This document shows positions 18,315 through 26,791 of a DNA stretch of 64,000 bases, piece by piece (position 1 is the first letter of the stretch; every line of letters begins with the position of its first letter). The notes under the pieces are model-generated. The model was not told the origin of the DNA. It ran no database searches and saw nothing but the letters and a program-made list of their open reading frames with translations. Where the stretch lies: assembly GCF_000526215.1 (NCBI RefSeq), contig NZ_JAFQ01000004.1:310001-374000 (forward strand), given 5' to 3'. Made by a program: the position numbers and the translations under genes. This DNA is from Nocardia sp. BMG51109. GTDB lineage: Bacteria > Actinomycetota > Actinomycetes > Mycobacteriales > Mycobacteriaceae.

Positions 18315-19829
18315 TCAGCGGGACGAGCGGCGGCCGAGCGGCACCCGCAGCACGGCGTCGGTGCCGATATCGGCGCCCGGATGCAGGCCGATGGAGCCAC
18401 CCAGCTCCGCGGTCACCAGCGTGCGCACGATCTGCAGGCCCAGCCGGTCCGAACCCTCCAGGCTGAAACCGTCCGGCAGCCCGCGGCCGTCGTCGCTGAT
18501 GATCACGTCGAGCCAGCGCGCCGAACGTTCGGAACGGATGGTGACGGTGCCGTCCTCACCGGCGTCGAAGGCGTGCTCGATGGCGTTCTGCACCAGTTCG
18601 GTGAGCACCATCACCAGCGGCGTCGCCCGCTCGGCGGAGAACACGCCCAGCGAACCGGCCCGGCGCACCTTGATCCGGGCGGTGTGCACGGTCGCCACGT
18701 CGGCCATGATCGGCAGCAGCCGGTCCACGACCTCGTCTAGATCGACCTCCTCGTCCACCGACATCGACAGCATCTCGTGCACCGACGCGATCGAGGTGAC
18801 CCGGCGCACCGATTCGGTGAGCGACAGCCGCGCCTCCTCGTTCTCGGTGCGGCGCGCCTGCAATCGCAGCAGCGCGGCCACCGTCTGCAGGTTGTTCTTC
18901 ACCCGGTGGTGGATCTCGCGGATGGTGGCGTCCTTGGACAGCAGCGCGCGATCGCGGCGCTTGACCTCGGTGACGTCGCGCACCAGCACGGCGGCGCCGG
19001 CGAGTTCGCCGTGCGGGCGCAGTACCAGGGTGCGCAGCAGCACGGTGGCCCCGCGCGCCTCGACCTCCATGCGGCGCCCCGATTTCCCCGCCAGCGCGGC
19101 CTGTATGTCGTTGACGACCTCCTGCGCGTCGAACGGATCGGTGATCAGCGAGCGGGTGATCTGCGCCAGATCCTGTCCGGCCAGATCGCTCTGCAAACCC
19201 ATCCGGTGGTACGCCGACAGCGCGTTCGGGCTCGAATAGACCACCGTGCCCTCGGTGTCGATGCGGATGAAACCGTCGCCGGCGCGGGGGCTGGAATGCG
19301 AGCCGGTGCGATCCTCCAGGGTCGGGAACGTGCCGTCGGCAATCATCTGGCACAGATCGTCGGCGCAGGCCATGTACGCCTGCTCGAGGCTGCCGCGGAC
19401 CTTGGACCGCTGCACGTCGGTATCGCGGCCGAGCACCGCGATCACATCGCTGCCCACCCGCACCGGAATGGCCTCCCGGACGGCGTGCACCGTGGTGGGG
19501 TGGTAGACGCCGGCCGCCTCGGCCTCGTGATCGACCCGCACGATCTCGCCCGCGAGCAGTGCCTCGAAGACCTGCGGATGATCCTCCTTGGAGGCGAGCG
19601 TGCCCACCACATCCTCGGGATGCACGGTGGCCGCGGTGGTGGGCCGGGCCTGGGCCACGCAGACCACGTCGGCGCCCTCGGCCACGGGACCGGCGCCCAC
19701 CCACAACTGCAGATCCGCGAACGACAGGTCCGACAGCAACTGCCAGTCCCCCACCACCCGCTGCAGGTGATCCACGGCCGCGCCCGGTAGGTCGGTGTGC
19801 TCGGCCAGCAGATCGCTCAGTGTCGACAT
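18315..19829 (-). CDS. pdtaS: two-component sensor histidine kinase PdtaS
   Basis: A 504-residue cytosolic sensor kinase like Rv3220c. Without membrane segments, it has an N-terminal GAF-type region, a PAS domain around residues 165-290 (FIRIDTEGTVVYSSPNALSAY), a HisKA_2 phosphoacceptor region (EIHHRVKNNLQTVAALLRLQA) and a C-terminal HATPase domain (LTELVQNAIEHAF; ISDDGRGLP). In mycobacteria PdtaS phosphorylates the antiterminator PdtaR, and responds to copper/nitric oxide. The start MSTLSDLLAEHTDLPG is the family N-terminus. It is separated from the biotinyl-protein gene by 34 bp on the same strand. Confidence 0.93.
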   Translation of the reverse strand: MSTLSDLLAEHTDLPGAAVDHLQRVVGDWQLLSDLSFADLQLWVGAGPVAEGADVVCVAQARPTTAATVHPEDVVGTLASKEDHPQVFEALLAGEIVRVDHEAEAAGVYHPTTVHAVREAIPVRVGSDVIAVLGRDTDVQRSKVRGSLEQAYMACADDLCQMIADGTFPTLEDRTGSHSSPRAGDGFIRIDTEGTVVYSSPNALSAYHRMGLQSDLAGQDLAQITRSLITDPFDAQEVVNDIQAALAGKSGRRMEVEARGATVLLRTLVLRPHGELAGAAVLVRDVTEVKRRDRALLSKDATIREIHHRVKNNLQTVAALLRLQARRTENEEARLSLTESVRRVTSIASVHEMLSMSVDEEVDLDEVVDRLLPIMADVATVHTARIKVRRAGSLGVFSAERATPLVMVLTELVQNAIEHAFDAGEDGTVTIRSERSARWLDVIISDDGRGLPDGFSLEGSDRLGLQIVRTLVTAELGGSIGLHPGADIGTDAVLRVPLGRRSSR

Positions 19830-19863
19830 GCGCCACGCTTCCTCGGTACAGCTCTCCCGGCGA

Positions 19864-20079
19864 TCAGGAGATGACGGCGATCAGGTCGCCCTTCTGCAGC
19901 ACCTGGCCGGTTCGGACGTTGATCGAGGTCACGGTGCCGTCGGCCTCGGCGACCACGGGAATCTCCATCTTCATCGATTCCAGCATCACCAGCGTGTCAC
20001 CCTCGTGCACCGTCACCCCCTCTTGCGCGACGATCTCGTACACGGTCGACACCATCTCGGCCAGCACTTCCTCAGCCAT
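19864..20079 (-). CDS. biotin/lipoyl attachment domain protein (BCCP-like, Rv3221c)
   Basis: A 71-residue protein that is only a biotinyl domain. The attachment motif ESMKMEIP places the modified lysine at residue 37, and the length matches the mycobacterial TB7.3 protein. It could be a carboxylase carrier, but its partner carboxylase is not identified. The ATG at 20079 follows GAGAGGGTG; upstream in-frame starts lack a site. Probably co-transcribed with pdtaS. Confidence 0.9.
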   Translation of the reverse strand: MAEEVLAEMVSTVYEIVAQEGVTVHEGDTLVMLESMKMEIPVVAEADGTVTSINVRTGQVLQKGDLIAVIS

Positions 20080-20345
20080 GACACCCTCTCGATCGATCGG
20101 CACTGCTCGAGCCCCGTTTCCGCGGGAGGTACAGCCAATCACACGGGAAACGCCGACGCGCGGTCGGAACGAGAATACCGACCCGTAAACCCGGGCCAGG
20201 GGCGGTCCTGATCGGCGGGGCTCCGCGCGCCGGCCCGGCCGACGCCGCGCGCACCGCGGTATGCCGATGCCTGTAATCTCGTTAGCCTGCGAACACGCGC
20301 ACGAGACGAGTTCGCCCCAGTCTCTGGGCCAGAAGGGAGATACCG

Positions 20346-20420
20346 ATGGGTAAGCGAGGACGGAAGAAGCGCGCGCGCAGGAAGAACGCGGCCAACCACG
20401 GCAAGCGGCCGAACTCCTGA
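20346..20420 (+). CDS. 50S ribosomal protein bL37 (24 residues)
   Basis: The frame ATG GGT AAG to TGA encodes MGKRGRKKRARRKNAANHGK plus RPNS. It closely resembles the very small basic protein bL37 seen in mycobacterial ribosome structures, which I recall as MAKRGRKKRD-like at its start and ANHGKRPN-like at its end. A strong AAGGGAG site lies six bases upstream, and a hairpin terminator follows. It was missed by length-filtered gene calls. It is divergent from the biotinyl-protein gene and convergent with rshA, as in related actinobacteria. Confidence 0.9.
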   Translation: MGKRGRKKRARRKNAANHGKRPNS

Positions 20421-20448
20421 GCTGACGGCGCCGCGCGAGCGGCCCGAA

Positions 20449-20502
20449 ACACCAAGAGCGGCATACCTTTCCGTCATGGGAAGGTGTGCCGCTCTTTGGT
20501 GT
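20449..20502. terminator. bidirectional hairpin terminator between bL37 and rshA
   Basis: A long imperfect inverted repeat with arms 20449-20472 and 20478-20502 (GAGCGGCATACCTTTCC pairs with GGGAAGGTGTGCCGCTC, one bulge) and a 5-nt loop sits between the convergent genes. Position and symmetry suit termination in both directions. Confidence 0.85.
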
Positions 20503-20539
20503 CTGCGCCCGGATTGGTGTCTGCGCTCGGGTACGCCGG

Positions 20540-20854
20540 TCAGGCCTCGCCGGACTCGAGGCGGGTGTCGGTGACGGCCGTCTCGGTGATGGTCGTCTCC
20601 GTGATGGTCACCGATCGGCGGATCTCCAGGGTCAGCCGCTCGCGCAGCGCATCCGGGGCACGATCGCCACCGCACTTGCTGCTGAGCAGCCGCTTCAGCT
20701 TCTCCTCCAGGCCATAGGCCTCGATGCACGGCGAACAGTGGTCCATGTGGTGCTGCAGCCGCTCCCGCGTGGCGTCGTCGCACTCACCGTCGAGCATGAG
20801 CCAGACGTCGGCGATGACCGCCGAGCAATCCAGTTCCATGTCGTCGCTGCTCAC
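20540..20854 (-). CDS. rshA: anti-sigma factor RshA (SigH antagonist)
   Basis: A 104-residue zinc-binding anti-sigma factor with ZAS motif H36-x3-C40-x2-C43 (HHMDHCSPC), which under oxidative (disulfide) stress loses zinc and releases SigH. The C-terminal tail contains a short Thr/Glu repeat ([15 protein letters not shown]). Its start overlaps the sigH stop by 4 bp, the usual sigma/anti-sigma coupling. The name follows its fusion-like pairing with SigH and the M. tuberculosis gene order. Confidence 0.92.
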   Translation of the reverse strand: MSSDDMELDCSAVIADVWLMLDGECDDATRERLQHHMDHCSPCIEAYGLEEKLKRLLSSKCGGDRAPDALRERLTLEIRRSVTITETTITETAVTDTRLESGEA

Positions 20855-21612
20855 TGGGAAACCTCCTGCCGCGCACTACCCGTCCGGTTCCGATCGAAGC
20901 CCCGCTCGTGCGCCACATCGGCCAGCAGCCCCTTGAGCTGCTTGCGACCACGGTGCAACCGGGACATGACGGTGCCGATCGGAGTCCCCATGATGTCGGC
21001 AATCTCCTTGTAGGGGAAGCCCTCCACATCCGCGTAGTACACCGCCATCCGGAATTCCTCCGGTAGCGACTGCAGGGCCGCCTTGATGTCGTCGTCGGGC
21101 AGCGCCTCGAGCGCCTCCATCTCGGCCGACCGCAGGCCCGTCGAGGTGTGCTCGGCGGTGGCGGCCAGTTGCCAGTCGGTGATCTCCTCCGTCGGATACT
21201 GCGCGGGCTGGCGCTGCTTCTTGCGGTAGGAGTTGATGTAGGTGTTGGTCAGGATGCGGTACAGCCACGCACGCAGGTTGGTGCCCTCGCGGAACGACCG
21301 GAAGCCCTGGTACGCCTTGGCGAAGGTCTCCTGCACCAGGTCCTCGGCGTCGGCCGGGTTACGGGTCATCCGCAGGGCCGCGCCGTAGAGCTGATCCAGC
21401 AGCGGGAGCGCGTCGCGCTCGAACCGCCGTGCCAGCTCGGCCTCGCTGCCGGTGCTGCGCGAGACCCCGGACTGCGCGTCGCCGGACTCGGCTTCCCTCG
21501 TCTCCGAATCGCCCGCCCCGGAATCGGCCGTCACATCCTCGGGTTCACCGGTGTCTTTCCGTCCGGTGTCGTCTGCGCGGCCCGCCGCGGTGTCGTCGCT
21601 CGTCACGCCCAT
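20851..21612 (-). CDS. sigH: ECF RNA polymerase sigma factor SigH
   Basis: The oxidative/heat-stress sigma factor. Region 2 reads [20 protein letters not shown] with [19 protein letters not shown], and region 4 reads [20 protein letters not shown] and [20 protein letters not shown], nearly identical in pattern to mycobacterial SigH. Compared with the 216-residue ortholog there are about 35-40 additional acidic N-terminal residues. ATG 21612 or GTG 21606 (behind GAAGGG by six bases) are the likely starts; a further ATG at 21759 is possible. It overlaps rshA. A SigH-type promoter upstream suggests autoregulation. Confidence 0.93.
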   Translation of the reverse strand: MGVTSDDTAAGRADDTGRKDTGEPEDVTADSGAGDSETREAESGDAQSGVSRSTGSEAELARRFERDALPLLDQLYGAALRMTRNPADAEDLVQETFAKAYQGFRSFREGTNLRAWLYRILTNTYINSYRKKQRQPAQYPTEEITDWQLAATAEHTSTGLRSAEMEALEALPDDDIKAALQSLPEEFRMAVYYADVEGFPYKEIADIMGTPIGTVMSRLHRGRKQLKGLLADVAHERGFDRNRTGSARQEVSQ

Positions 21613-21822
21613 CCCTTCGGTCGCCGTAGCTTGTGAATCTACCGCGCGGGAGGGGGGCAATGAGAACCCGGTGTCGGGCGTCACGAGGTCGACACGATCG
21701 GACGACGGTGACCACCCGGTGGTCACCGGGCGTTCATCAACCAGCAAGGTCACCGGCATCTCCTTCGTGTTCGGTGAGTGGGGTTCGCCCCGCGTTCGGC
21801 GGGCGCTCGGCATACCGCGTGC

Positions 21823-21849
21823 AACATGGCCGGGGGCCACTGTGTTCCC
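21823..21849 (-). promoter_or_regulatory. SigH-type promoter upstream of sigH
   Basis: Read on the minus strand, GGGAACA (complement of 21843-21849), a 17-bp spacer and GTT (complement of 21823-21825) match the SigH consensus GGGAAYA-N16/17-cGTT except for the base before GTT. The start of transcription would be near 21815, leaving an untranslated leader of about 200 nt. Confidence 0.72.
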
Positions 21850-21970
21850 AGCATCAGGGGCCGCTGTGTTCCCACACCAAGGCCGCTGTGTTCCCACACG
21901 AGGGCCACTGTGTTCCCACACCAGAGGCAGCTGTGTCCCCCTCATCAGGGCGCACCGTGTTCCCACCTTT
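21832..21970. repeat. array of GTGTTCCCAC-type repeats upstream of sigH
   Basis: TGTTCCC occurs at 21843, 21867, 21889, 21911 and 21958, with a degenerate copy at 21933, each within a longer shared unit like CCGCTGTGTTCCCACAC. The spacing is 22-25 bp. On the minus strand each copy offers a GGGAACA -35-like element; only the one at 21843 has a well-spaced GTT. Confidence 0.85.
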
Positions 21971-22006
21971 CGCCGCCGCATCGGTCCGGCTCTAAGGTTG
22001 ACCGGC

Positions 22007-22516
22007 ATGGCAGGTGCTCCGACTCCGGCGGTCCGCGCGCTGACCCAGGCGCGGGTGGCGCACCGGGTGCACGCCTACCCGCACGATCCACGCAGCGACT
22101 CCTACGGCGCCGAGGCGGTGGCCGCGCTCGCGGACGAGCTGGGGGTGGTGGCCGAGCAGATCTTCAAGACGCTGGTCGTCGAGCTGTCGTCCGGAGGTGC
22201 GGCCGGGCGCGGGCAGCTGGCGGTGGCCGTGCTGCCGGTGCCGCGGACGCTGTCGCTGAAGGGCGCCGCGGCCGCGCTGGGCGCGCCGAAGGCGGCGCTC
22301 GCCGATCGGGCGAGGGCCGAGCGCACCACCGGCTATGTGCTGGGCGGTATCTCACCGCTGGGCCAGAAGCGGGCGTTGCCCACCGTGCTCGACGATTCGG
22401 CGCTGCGATGGGACCGCATGCTGTGCAGCGCCGGCAAGCGCGGCCTGGAGATCGAACTGGCGCCCGCGGACCTGGTCCGGCTCACGGGCGCCGTGACCGC
22501 CGCGGTGACGGCCTGA
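22007..22516 (+). CDS. ybaK: Cys-tRNA(Pro)/aminoacyl-tRNA deacylase YbaK
   Basis: A 169-residue YbaK/EbsC-family editing enzyme that hydrolyses mischarged Cys-tRNA(Pro). Recognisable parts are [30 protein letters not shown], the lysine and glycine loop around [12 protein letters not shown] and the C-terminal [20 protein letters not shown]. The ATG at 22007 is the first reasonable start; the open frame upstream crosses the sigH leader. It is divergent from sigH. Confidence 0.9.
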   Translation: MAGAPTPAVRALTQARVAHRVHAYPHDPRSDSYGAEAVAALADELGVVAEQIFKTLVVELSSGGAAGRGQLAVAVLPVPRTLSLKGAAAALGAPKAALADRARAERTTGYVLGGISPLGQKRALPTVLDDSALRWDRMLCSAGKRGLEIELAPADLVRLTGAVTAAVTA

Positions 22517-22564
22517 ACCGCGCTGCCGGATCGGTAGTGGGACTTGCGAGGAGGTGGCCGTCGG

Positions 22565-23110
22565 ATGGACGGTGACGAGACGACCGGGAACGAGACGACC
22601 GGCGACGAGACGACGGGCGCGGAGGCGCTCGGCAACGAGGCCATCGATGTGATCGGCCAGCAGCTGATCCGGCTGGGGCGCATCCGCGAGCGCACCAATG
22701 CGCAGATCTCGGCCGCGTCCGGCGGCGAGATCGACACCTCCGCGTACACCATCCTGTTCCGGCTGCTGGCCGACGGCCCGATGCGGTCCGGCGCGCTGGC
22801 CGAGGCGATGCTCTCCGACGCGTCCACCATCAGCCGGCAGGTGGCGGGGCTGGTCAAGCGCGGCCTGATCGAGCGCCGCGCCGACCCCGACGACGGCCGG
22901 GCCAGCATGCTGGTCGTCACCGCGGCCGGCCGCGCACTGGCCGAACAGCTGCACCGGCGCCGCAGCGAGGTCCTGACGCACATCGTGGCGGACTGGGATC
23001 CCACCGATCGCGACCAGCTCGCCACGCTGCTGCGCCGGTTCGTCGACGACTACGAGGCGGCCCGGGAGAGGCTGATCGGGCTGGCGGACACGCCACGCTC
23101 ACAGGCATAA
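22565..23110 (+). CDS. MarR family transcriptional regulator
   Basis: A 181-residue winged-helix regulator. The core TSAYTILFRLLADGPMRSGALAEAMLSDASTISRQVAGL with the wing RRADPDDGRASMLVVT is typical of MarR. The first ~30 residues carry a TTGNETTGDETTG repeat. The ATG at 22565 follows GAGGAGG. The ligand and targets are not evident. Confidence 0.85.
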   Translation: MDGDETTGNETTGDETTGAEALGNEAIDVIGQQLIRLGRIRERTNAQISAASGGEIDTSAYTILFRLLADGPMRSGALAEAMLSDASTISRQVAGLVKRGLIERRADPDDGRASMLVVTAAGRALAEQLHRRRSEVLTHIVADWDPTDRDQLATLLRRFVDDYEAARERLIGLADTPRSQA

Positions 23111-23196
23111 ATCACATAAATCACACGAACCACACCCGCATCTGTGCATTACTTGATCACGCCAGATACTTCTCGACCGTGAGGATGTGATGCGAG

Positions 23197-23499
23197 ATGT
23201 CCCACCGACAGCGTGTACGCACCATGGTCGCCGCGTGCGGCGTGATCCTCGCTGTAGGGGGCGGCGTACTGGCCGCCCCCGCGGGCGCGGCACCGGAGGT
23301 GAGCCCCGACTATCCGCTCGGCGGCCCGGGGACGCCGCACGAGCGCCAGCAGAGCGAGCCGGAGAAGCGCATCGAGAAGGCCCCCGAGAAGGCGGAGAAG
23401 CTGGGCGCCGGCACCGTGGGCGAGCTGCTCGATCTGGGGACGAACGTCATCAAGTGCGGGCTCAATATCGCCACACCGACGGTGAAGTGCAAGCTGTGA
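23197..23499 (+). CDS. small secreted protein of unknown function
   Basis: A 100-residue protein with a clear signal peptide (RVRTMVAACGVILAVGGGVLAAPAGAAPE; cleavage probably after AGA). The mature part is charged, with EKRIEKAPEKAEKLG, and ends in a Cys-containing segment (NVIKCGLNIATPTVKCKL) that could form one disulfide. I do not recognise the family. A GAGG site precedes the ATG. Confidence 0.6.
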   Translation: MSHRQRVRTMVAACGVILAVGGGVLAAPAGAAPEVSPDYPLGGPGTPHERQQSEPEKRIEKAPEKAEKLGAGTVGELLDLGTNVIKCGLNIATPTVKCKL

Positions 23500-23544
23500 C
23501 TCCGGCCGCCGAGCCGGCACGTGCCCGCCGACAGCGGGCCGGGC

Positions 23545-24342
23545 TCAGATCAGGCTGGTCTGCCCGGGCTGCCGGGTATCCGCCGCCGGCTCCCCCGTAG
23601 CGGGCGCCAGCAGCTCCGGGCCGTTGTTGCGGACGCTGTTCACCAGCGACGACACCGGACGTGCCACGATGCCCGACACTCGTTCCGGACCGGGGGTTTC
23701 CAGTAGCTCGTGCGGGGCCGGATGATCGGGGTCCAGCCAGGCGTCCCAGTTCTCGCGCGGCAGCACCAGCGGCATGCGGTCGTGGATCCCGGTCAGGTCG
23801 CCGACCGCGTCGGTGGTGAGGATCGTGCAGGACAGGATCGGGTCCATCGCCGGCTGCGACCGGTCGCGCCAGGTCGACCACAGGCCCGCCATGTAGAGGC
23901 GGGAACCGTCGGCGTTCGACATGTAGTACGGCTGCTTGACCGCCTTGCCCTTATCGGTCGGCGCGCTCTCGACCAGCCATTCGTACCAGCCGTCCATGGG
24001 CACCAGGCAGCGGCGCCGCTTCGCCGCGTCACGGAACGACGGGGCCGTCTCGGCGCGATCGGCCCGGGCATTGAACAGCGGTTTGCCCTTGGCCGGGACG
24101 CCGGGCTCGGCGGCCTTGGTCCACACCGGGATCAGGCCCCAGCGCATGCGGCGGATCCGCAGCCGGGGATCGCTGTCGGGATCGTCGTGCTCGCGCCGCT
24201 CCACCACCGTCAGCACCCGGTTGGTGGGCGCTACGTTGTAGTTGGGGCGCTCGGCCTCGGGCGGATCACCGGTCTCGTCGACGGCGTCGAGTTCGGCCGC
24301 CAATCGGGCCGGGTTCGCGGTGGTCGCGTATCTGCCGCACAT
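23545..24342 (-). CDS. SRAP (SOS-response-associated) protein, Rv3226c-like
   Basis: A 265-residue YedK/HMCES-type protein that covalently protects abasic sites in single-stranded DNA. The essential Cys2 is exposed after removal of Met (MCGRYATTANPARLAAE), and conserved PNYNVAPTNRV, WGLIPVW, NARAD, and the catalytic FYEW-equivalent GWYEW are present, together with the His-containing HDRMPLVL. The start is fixed by the Cys2 requirement at 24342. It lies before aroA, as in mycobacteria, but with two genes inserted. Confidence 0.92.
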   Translation of the reverse strand: MCGRYATTANPARLAAELDAVDETGDPPEAERPNYNVAPTNRVLTVVERREHDDPDSDPRLRIRRMRWGLIPVWTKAAEPGVPAKGKPLFNARADRAETAPSFRDAAKRRRCLVPMDGWYEWLVESAPTDKGKAVKQPYYMSNADGSRLYMAGLWSTWRDRSQPAMDPILSCTILTTDAVGDLTGIHDRMPLVLPRENWDAWLDPDHPAPHELLETPGPERVSGIVARPVSSLVNSVRNNGPELLAPATGEPAADTRQPGQTSLI

Positions 24343-24490
24343 GCCACCATGTTGCCACCGCACGCCGACAAATACCCGGATGACCGAAAGGTCCGAAAGA
24401 TGACCGGAAATGCAACTGAAGGCAGTTGACTTCACATCTAGGGTATGAGAACTTCGTGCCGTAGCTCTCTCACTAGGGGTCGCCCGAATC

Positions 24491-25999
24491 ATGTCCACCA
24501 CCGAGTCCACCGCCGTCGCCGGCGAGACCACGTTGACCTCGGTCAACCCGGCCAACGGCGAGGTCATCGCCACTCATCCGATCGCCGACCAGCAGGCGGT
24601 GAACGCGGCCGTCGACAGAGCCCGCGGCGCCGCGACGACCTGGGGCGCGCTGACCTACGCGGAGCGCAAGAAGTACCTGCTGCGCTGGGCCAGCCGTCTG
24701 GTCGCCAAGTCCGAAGAGCTCTGCGATCTCATCCACGCCGAGAACGGCAAGCCGCGCGACGACGCGTTCCTCGAGCTGCTGCTGACCCTCGAGCACATCG
24801 CCTGGGCGGCCAAGAACGCCGAGAAGGTCCTGAAGCCGAGGAAGGTCTCTCCCGGCGCGCTGATGTCGAACTTCGGCGCCTACCTCGAGCAGCGCCCGCT
24901 GGGTGTGATCGGCGTGATCGGCCCGTGGAACTACCCGATCTTCACGCCGAACGGCTCGATCGCCTACGCGCTGGCCGCCGGCAACACCGTGGTGTACAAG
25001 CCCAGCGAATATTCCACCAGTATCGGCAACTTCTACACCAAGGCGTTCGCCGAGGCGAATCCCGAACTGCCCGACGGGGTTTTCGTCACCGTCAACGGCT
25101 ACGGCGAGACCGGCGCCGCGCTGGTGCGCTCCGATATCGACAAGATCGCGTTCACCGGTTCCGCCGCCACCGGCAAGAAGATCATGGCGGCCGCCGCCGA
25201 CCGGCTGACCCCGGTGCTGCTGGAATGCGGCGGCAAGGATGCCGTGATCGTCGCCGCCGACGCCGACATCAAGGCCGCCGCCGACGCGGTCGCTTACGGC
25301 GCCACCATGAACAGCGGGCAGACCTGCGCCGGCGTCGAGCGGGTGTACGTAGACGCCTCGATCCGCGACGAGTTCGTGGCCGAGGTGAAGAAGATCCTGT
25401 CGGACGTGCACCCCGGCTCCGACGACAAGGCCGCCTACGGGCCGATGACCATGCCGAGCCAGATCGATATCGTGCGCCGCCACATCGAGGATGCGCTGAA
25501 GAACGGCGGCACGGCCGTGCTGGGCGGTCCCGAATCGATCAAGGGTCCCTACATCGAGCCGGTCGTCCTCGTGGACGTGGACGAGAATTCCGCGGCGGTG
25601 CGCGAGGAGACCTTCGGCCCGACGCTGACCATCCGCAGCGTGCGCAGCGTCGACGAGGCCGTCGCTCTGGCCAACGATTCCACCTACTCGCTGGGCTCGA
25701 CGGTGTTCTCGCGCAAGCACGGGCTGGAGATCGCGCGCCGGCTCGAGGCCGGCGCCACGTCGGTCAACGCCGTGCTGGGCTTCGCGGCGATCTCCGCGCT
25801 GCCGTTCGGCGGCGGCCGCGACTCCGGCATCGGCCGCATCCACGGCGCGCCCGGCATGCTGGAGTTCACCGCCGCGCACTCGATCGCGGTGCAGCGCTTC
25901 CAGATTCCCGGCATAGCCCTGCTGAGCTACGCCCGCACCGAATCGACGATGAAGCTGCTGCGGCGGGTGGTCCCGCTGCTGCACGGGCGGAACAAGTAA
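24491..25999 (+). CDS. aldehyde dehydrogenase family protein
   Basis: A 502-residue NAD(P)-dependent aldehyde dehydrogenase. It shows the cofactor loop FTGSAATGKKI, the catalytic glutamate in LLECGGKDAVIV, the catalytic Cys279 in NSGQTCAGVERVYV and the C-terminal SALPFGGGRDSGIGR. GVIGPWNYP is the usual oxyanion/cofactor segment. The substrate is unknown. The start MSTTESTAVAGE has an AGGGG site, and the gene stands alone. Confidence 0.88.
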   Translation: MSTTESTAVAGETTLTSVNPANGEVIATHPIADQQAVNAAVDRARGAATTWGALTYAERKKYLLRWASRLVAKSEELCDLIHAENGKPRDDAFLELLLTLEHIAWAAKNAEKVLKPRKVSPGALMSNFGAYLEQRPLGVIGVIGPWNYPIFTPNGSIAYALAAGNTVVYKPSEYSTSIGNFYTKAFAEANPELPDGVFVTVNGYGETGAALVRSDIDKIAFTGSAATGKKIMAAAADRLTPVLLECGGKDAVIVAADADIKAAADAVAYGATMNSGQTCAGVERVYVDASIRDEFVAEVKKILSDVHPGSDDKAAYGPMTMPSQIDIVRRHIEDALKNGGTAVLGGPESIKGPYIEPVVLVDVDENSAAVREETFGPTLTIRSVRSVDEAVALANDSTYSLGSTVFSRKHGLEIARRLEAGATSVNAVLGFAAISALPFGGGRDSGIGRIHGAPGMLEFTAAHSIAVQRFQIPGIALLSYARTESTMKLLRRVVPLLHGRNK

Positions 26000-26072
26000 C
26001 ACCGAGCTACGGGAGGCCGGTGCGGTCGGCGTGAAGCACCTGACCGCACCGGCCTCGGGCTATCATTGCCGC

Positions 26073-26726
26073 ATGTCCGGCCCGCACATCGAGCGGCCCG
26101 ACCTCCCCGAGTACATGAGCTGGGAGGAACTGGAGCGGCTTCCCGAAGAGATCGCAGACCAGATCGAGCTGTGGAACGGGCGCGTGGTGTGGATGCGCCG
26201 GGGTAGCGGTGAGCATCAGATGTTCATCCGACGTCTGACCAACGCCCTCGAACAGTCGACACGTAAAGACATGTCGACTCGACCCGACCACTGCTGGGTC
26301 GCCAACTTCGAGACCAACATATTCTTCGGCGCCACTGGAAAATCCGATTTCGCCACGCCCGATTTTCTGGTGCACCGTTGTCTCGGTGGCCCCTACCGTG
26401 ACATCCGCTCCAGCGATGTACTGCTCGTCGGTGAGGTGCTGTCGCCGTCCAACACACCGGTGGATGTCGAGGCGAAGAAGGGACGCTATGCGGACGCCGG
26501 GATCCCTTGGTACTGGGAGGTCCATCTGGAACGCGACGACAGCGCCATCGACATGGTGCGCGCCCTCGCGCTCGAAACCCGGCCCGGACAATTGCCCGAC
26601 GGCGTTCGTCCACTGCACCGCGCCAACTATCTCGCCGTCGGCGAATGGACCCGCGCCGACACCGGCGGCATCGCGATCGACCACCCCTTCCCCATTCATA
26701 TCCCCTGGTCAGAGCTGGAGTTCTGA
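26073..26726 (+). CDS. Uma2 family endonuclease-like protein (DUF820)
   Basis: A 217-residue protein of the Uma2/DUF820 restriction-endonuclease-like fold. The nuclease core residues are in [12 protein letters not shown] and [34 protein letters not shown] (PD, E and K of PD-(D/E)xK type). These genes are numerous in actinobacteria and cyanobacteria, and their role is unclear. The ATG at 26073 ([12 protein letters not shown]) matches the usual beginning. It is an insertion between the SRAP and aroA genes relative to mycobacteria. Confidence 0.82.
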   Translation: MSGPHIERPDLPEYMSWEELERLPEEIADQIELWNGRVVWMRRGSGEHQMFIRRLTNALEQSTRKDMSTRPDHCWVANFETNIFFGATGKSDFATPDFLVHRCLGGPYRDIRSSDVLLVGEVLSPSNTPVDVEAKKGRYADAGIPWYWEVHLERDDSAIDMVRALALETRPGQLPDGVRPLHRANYLAVGEWTRADTGGIAIDHPFPIHIPWSELEF

Positions 26727-26791
26727 TTCTTTCAGGACACAACTCCGTGACCGCGCGCCCTCTCCGACCGCGCGTAGGAGAAGATAGAGGG

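Noticed and set aside
17870..18400. A 176-codon open frame between whiB1 and pdtaS.
   Set aside because: It is a translation of tandem repeats (repeated AVCRDDDAV-like units) and has no ribosome site or homology.
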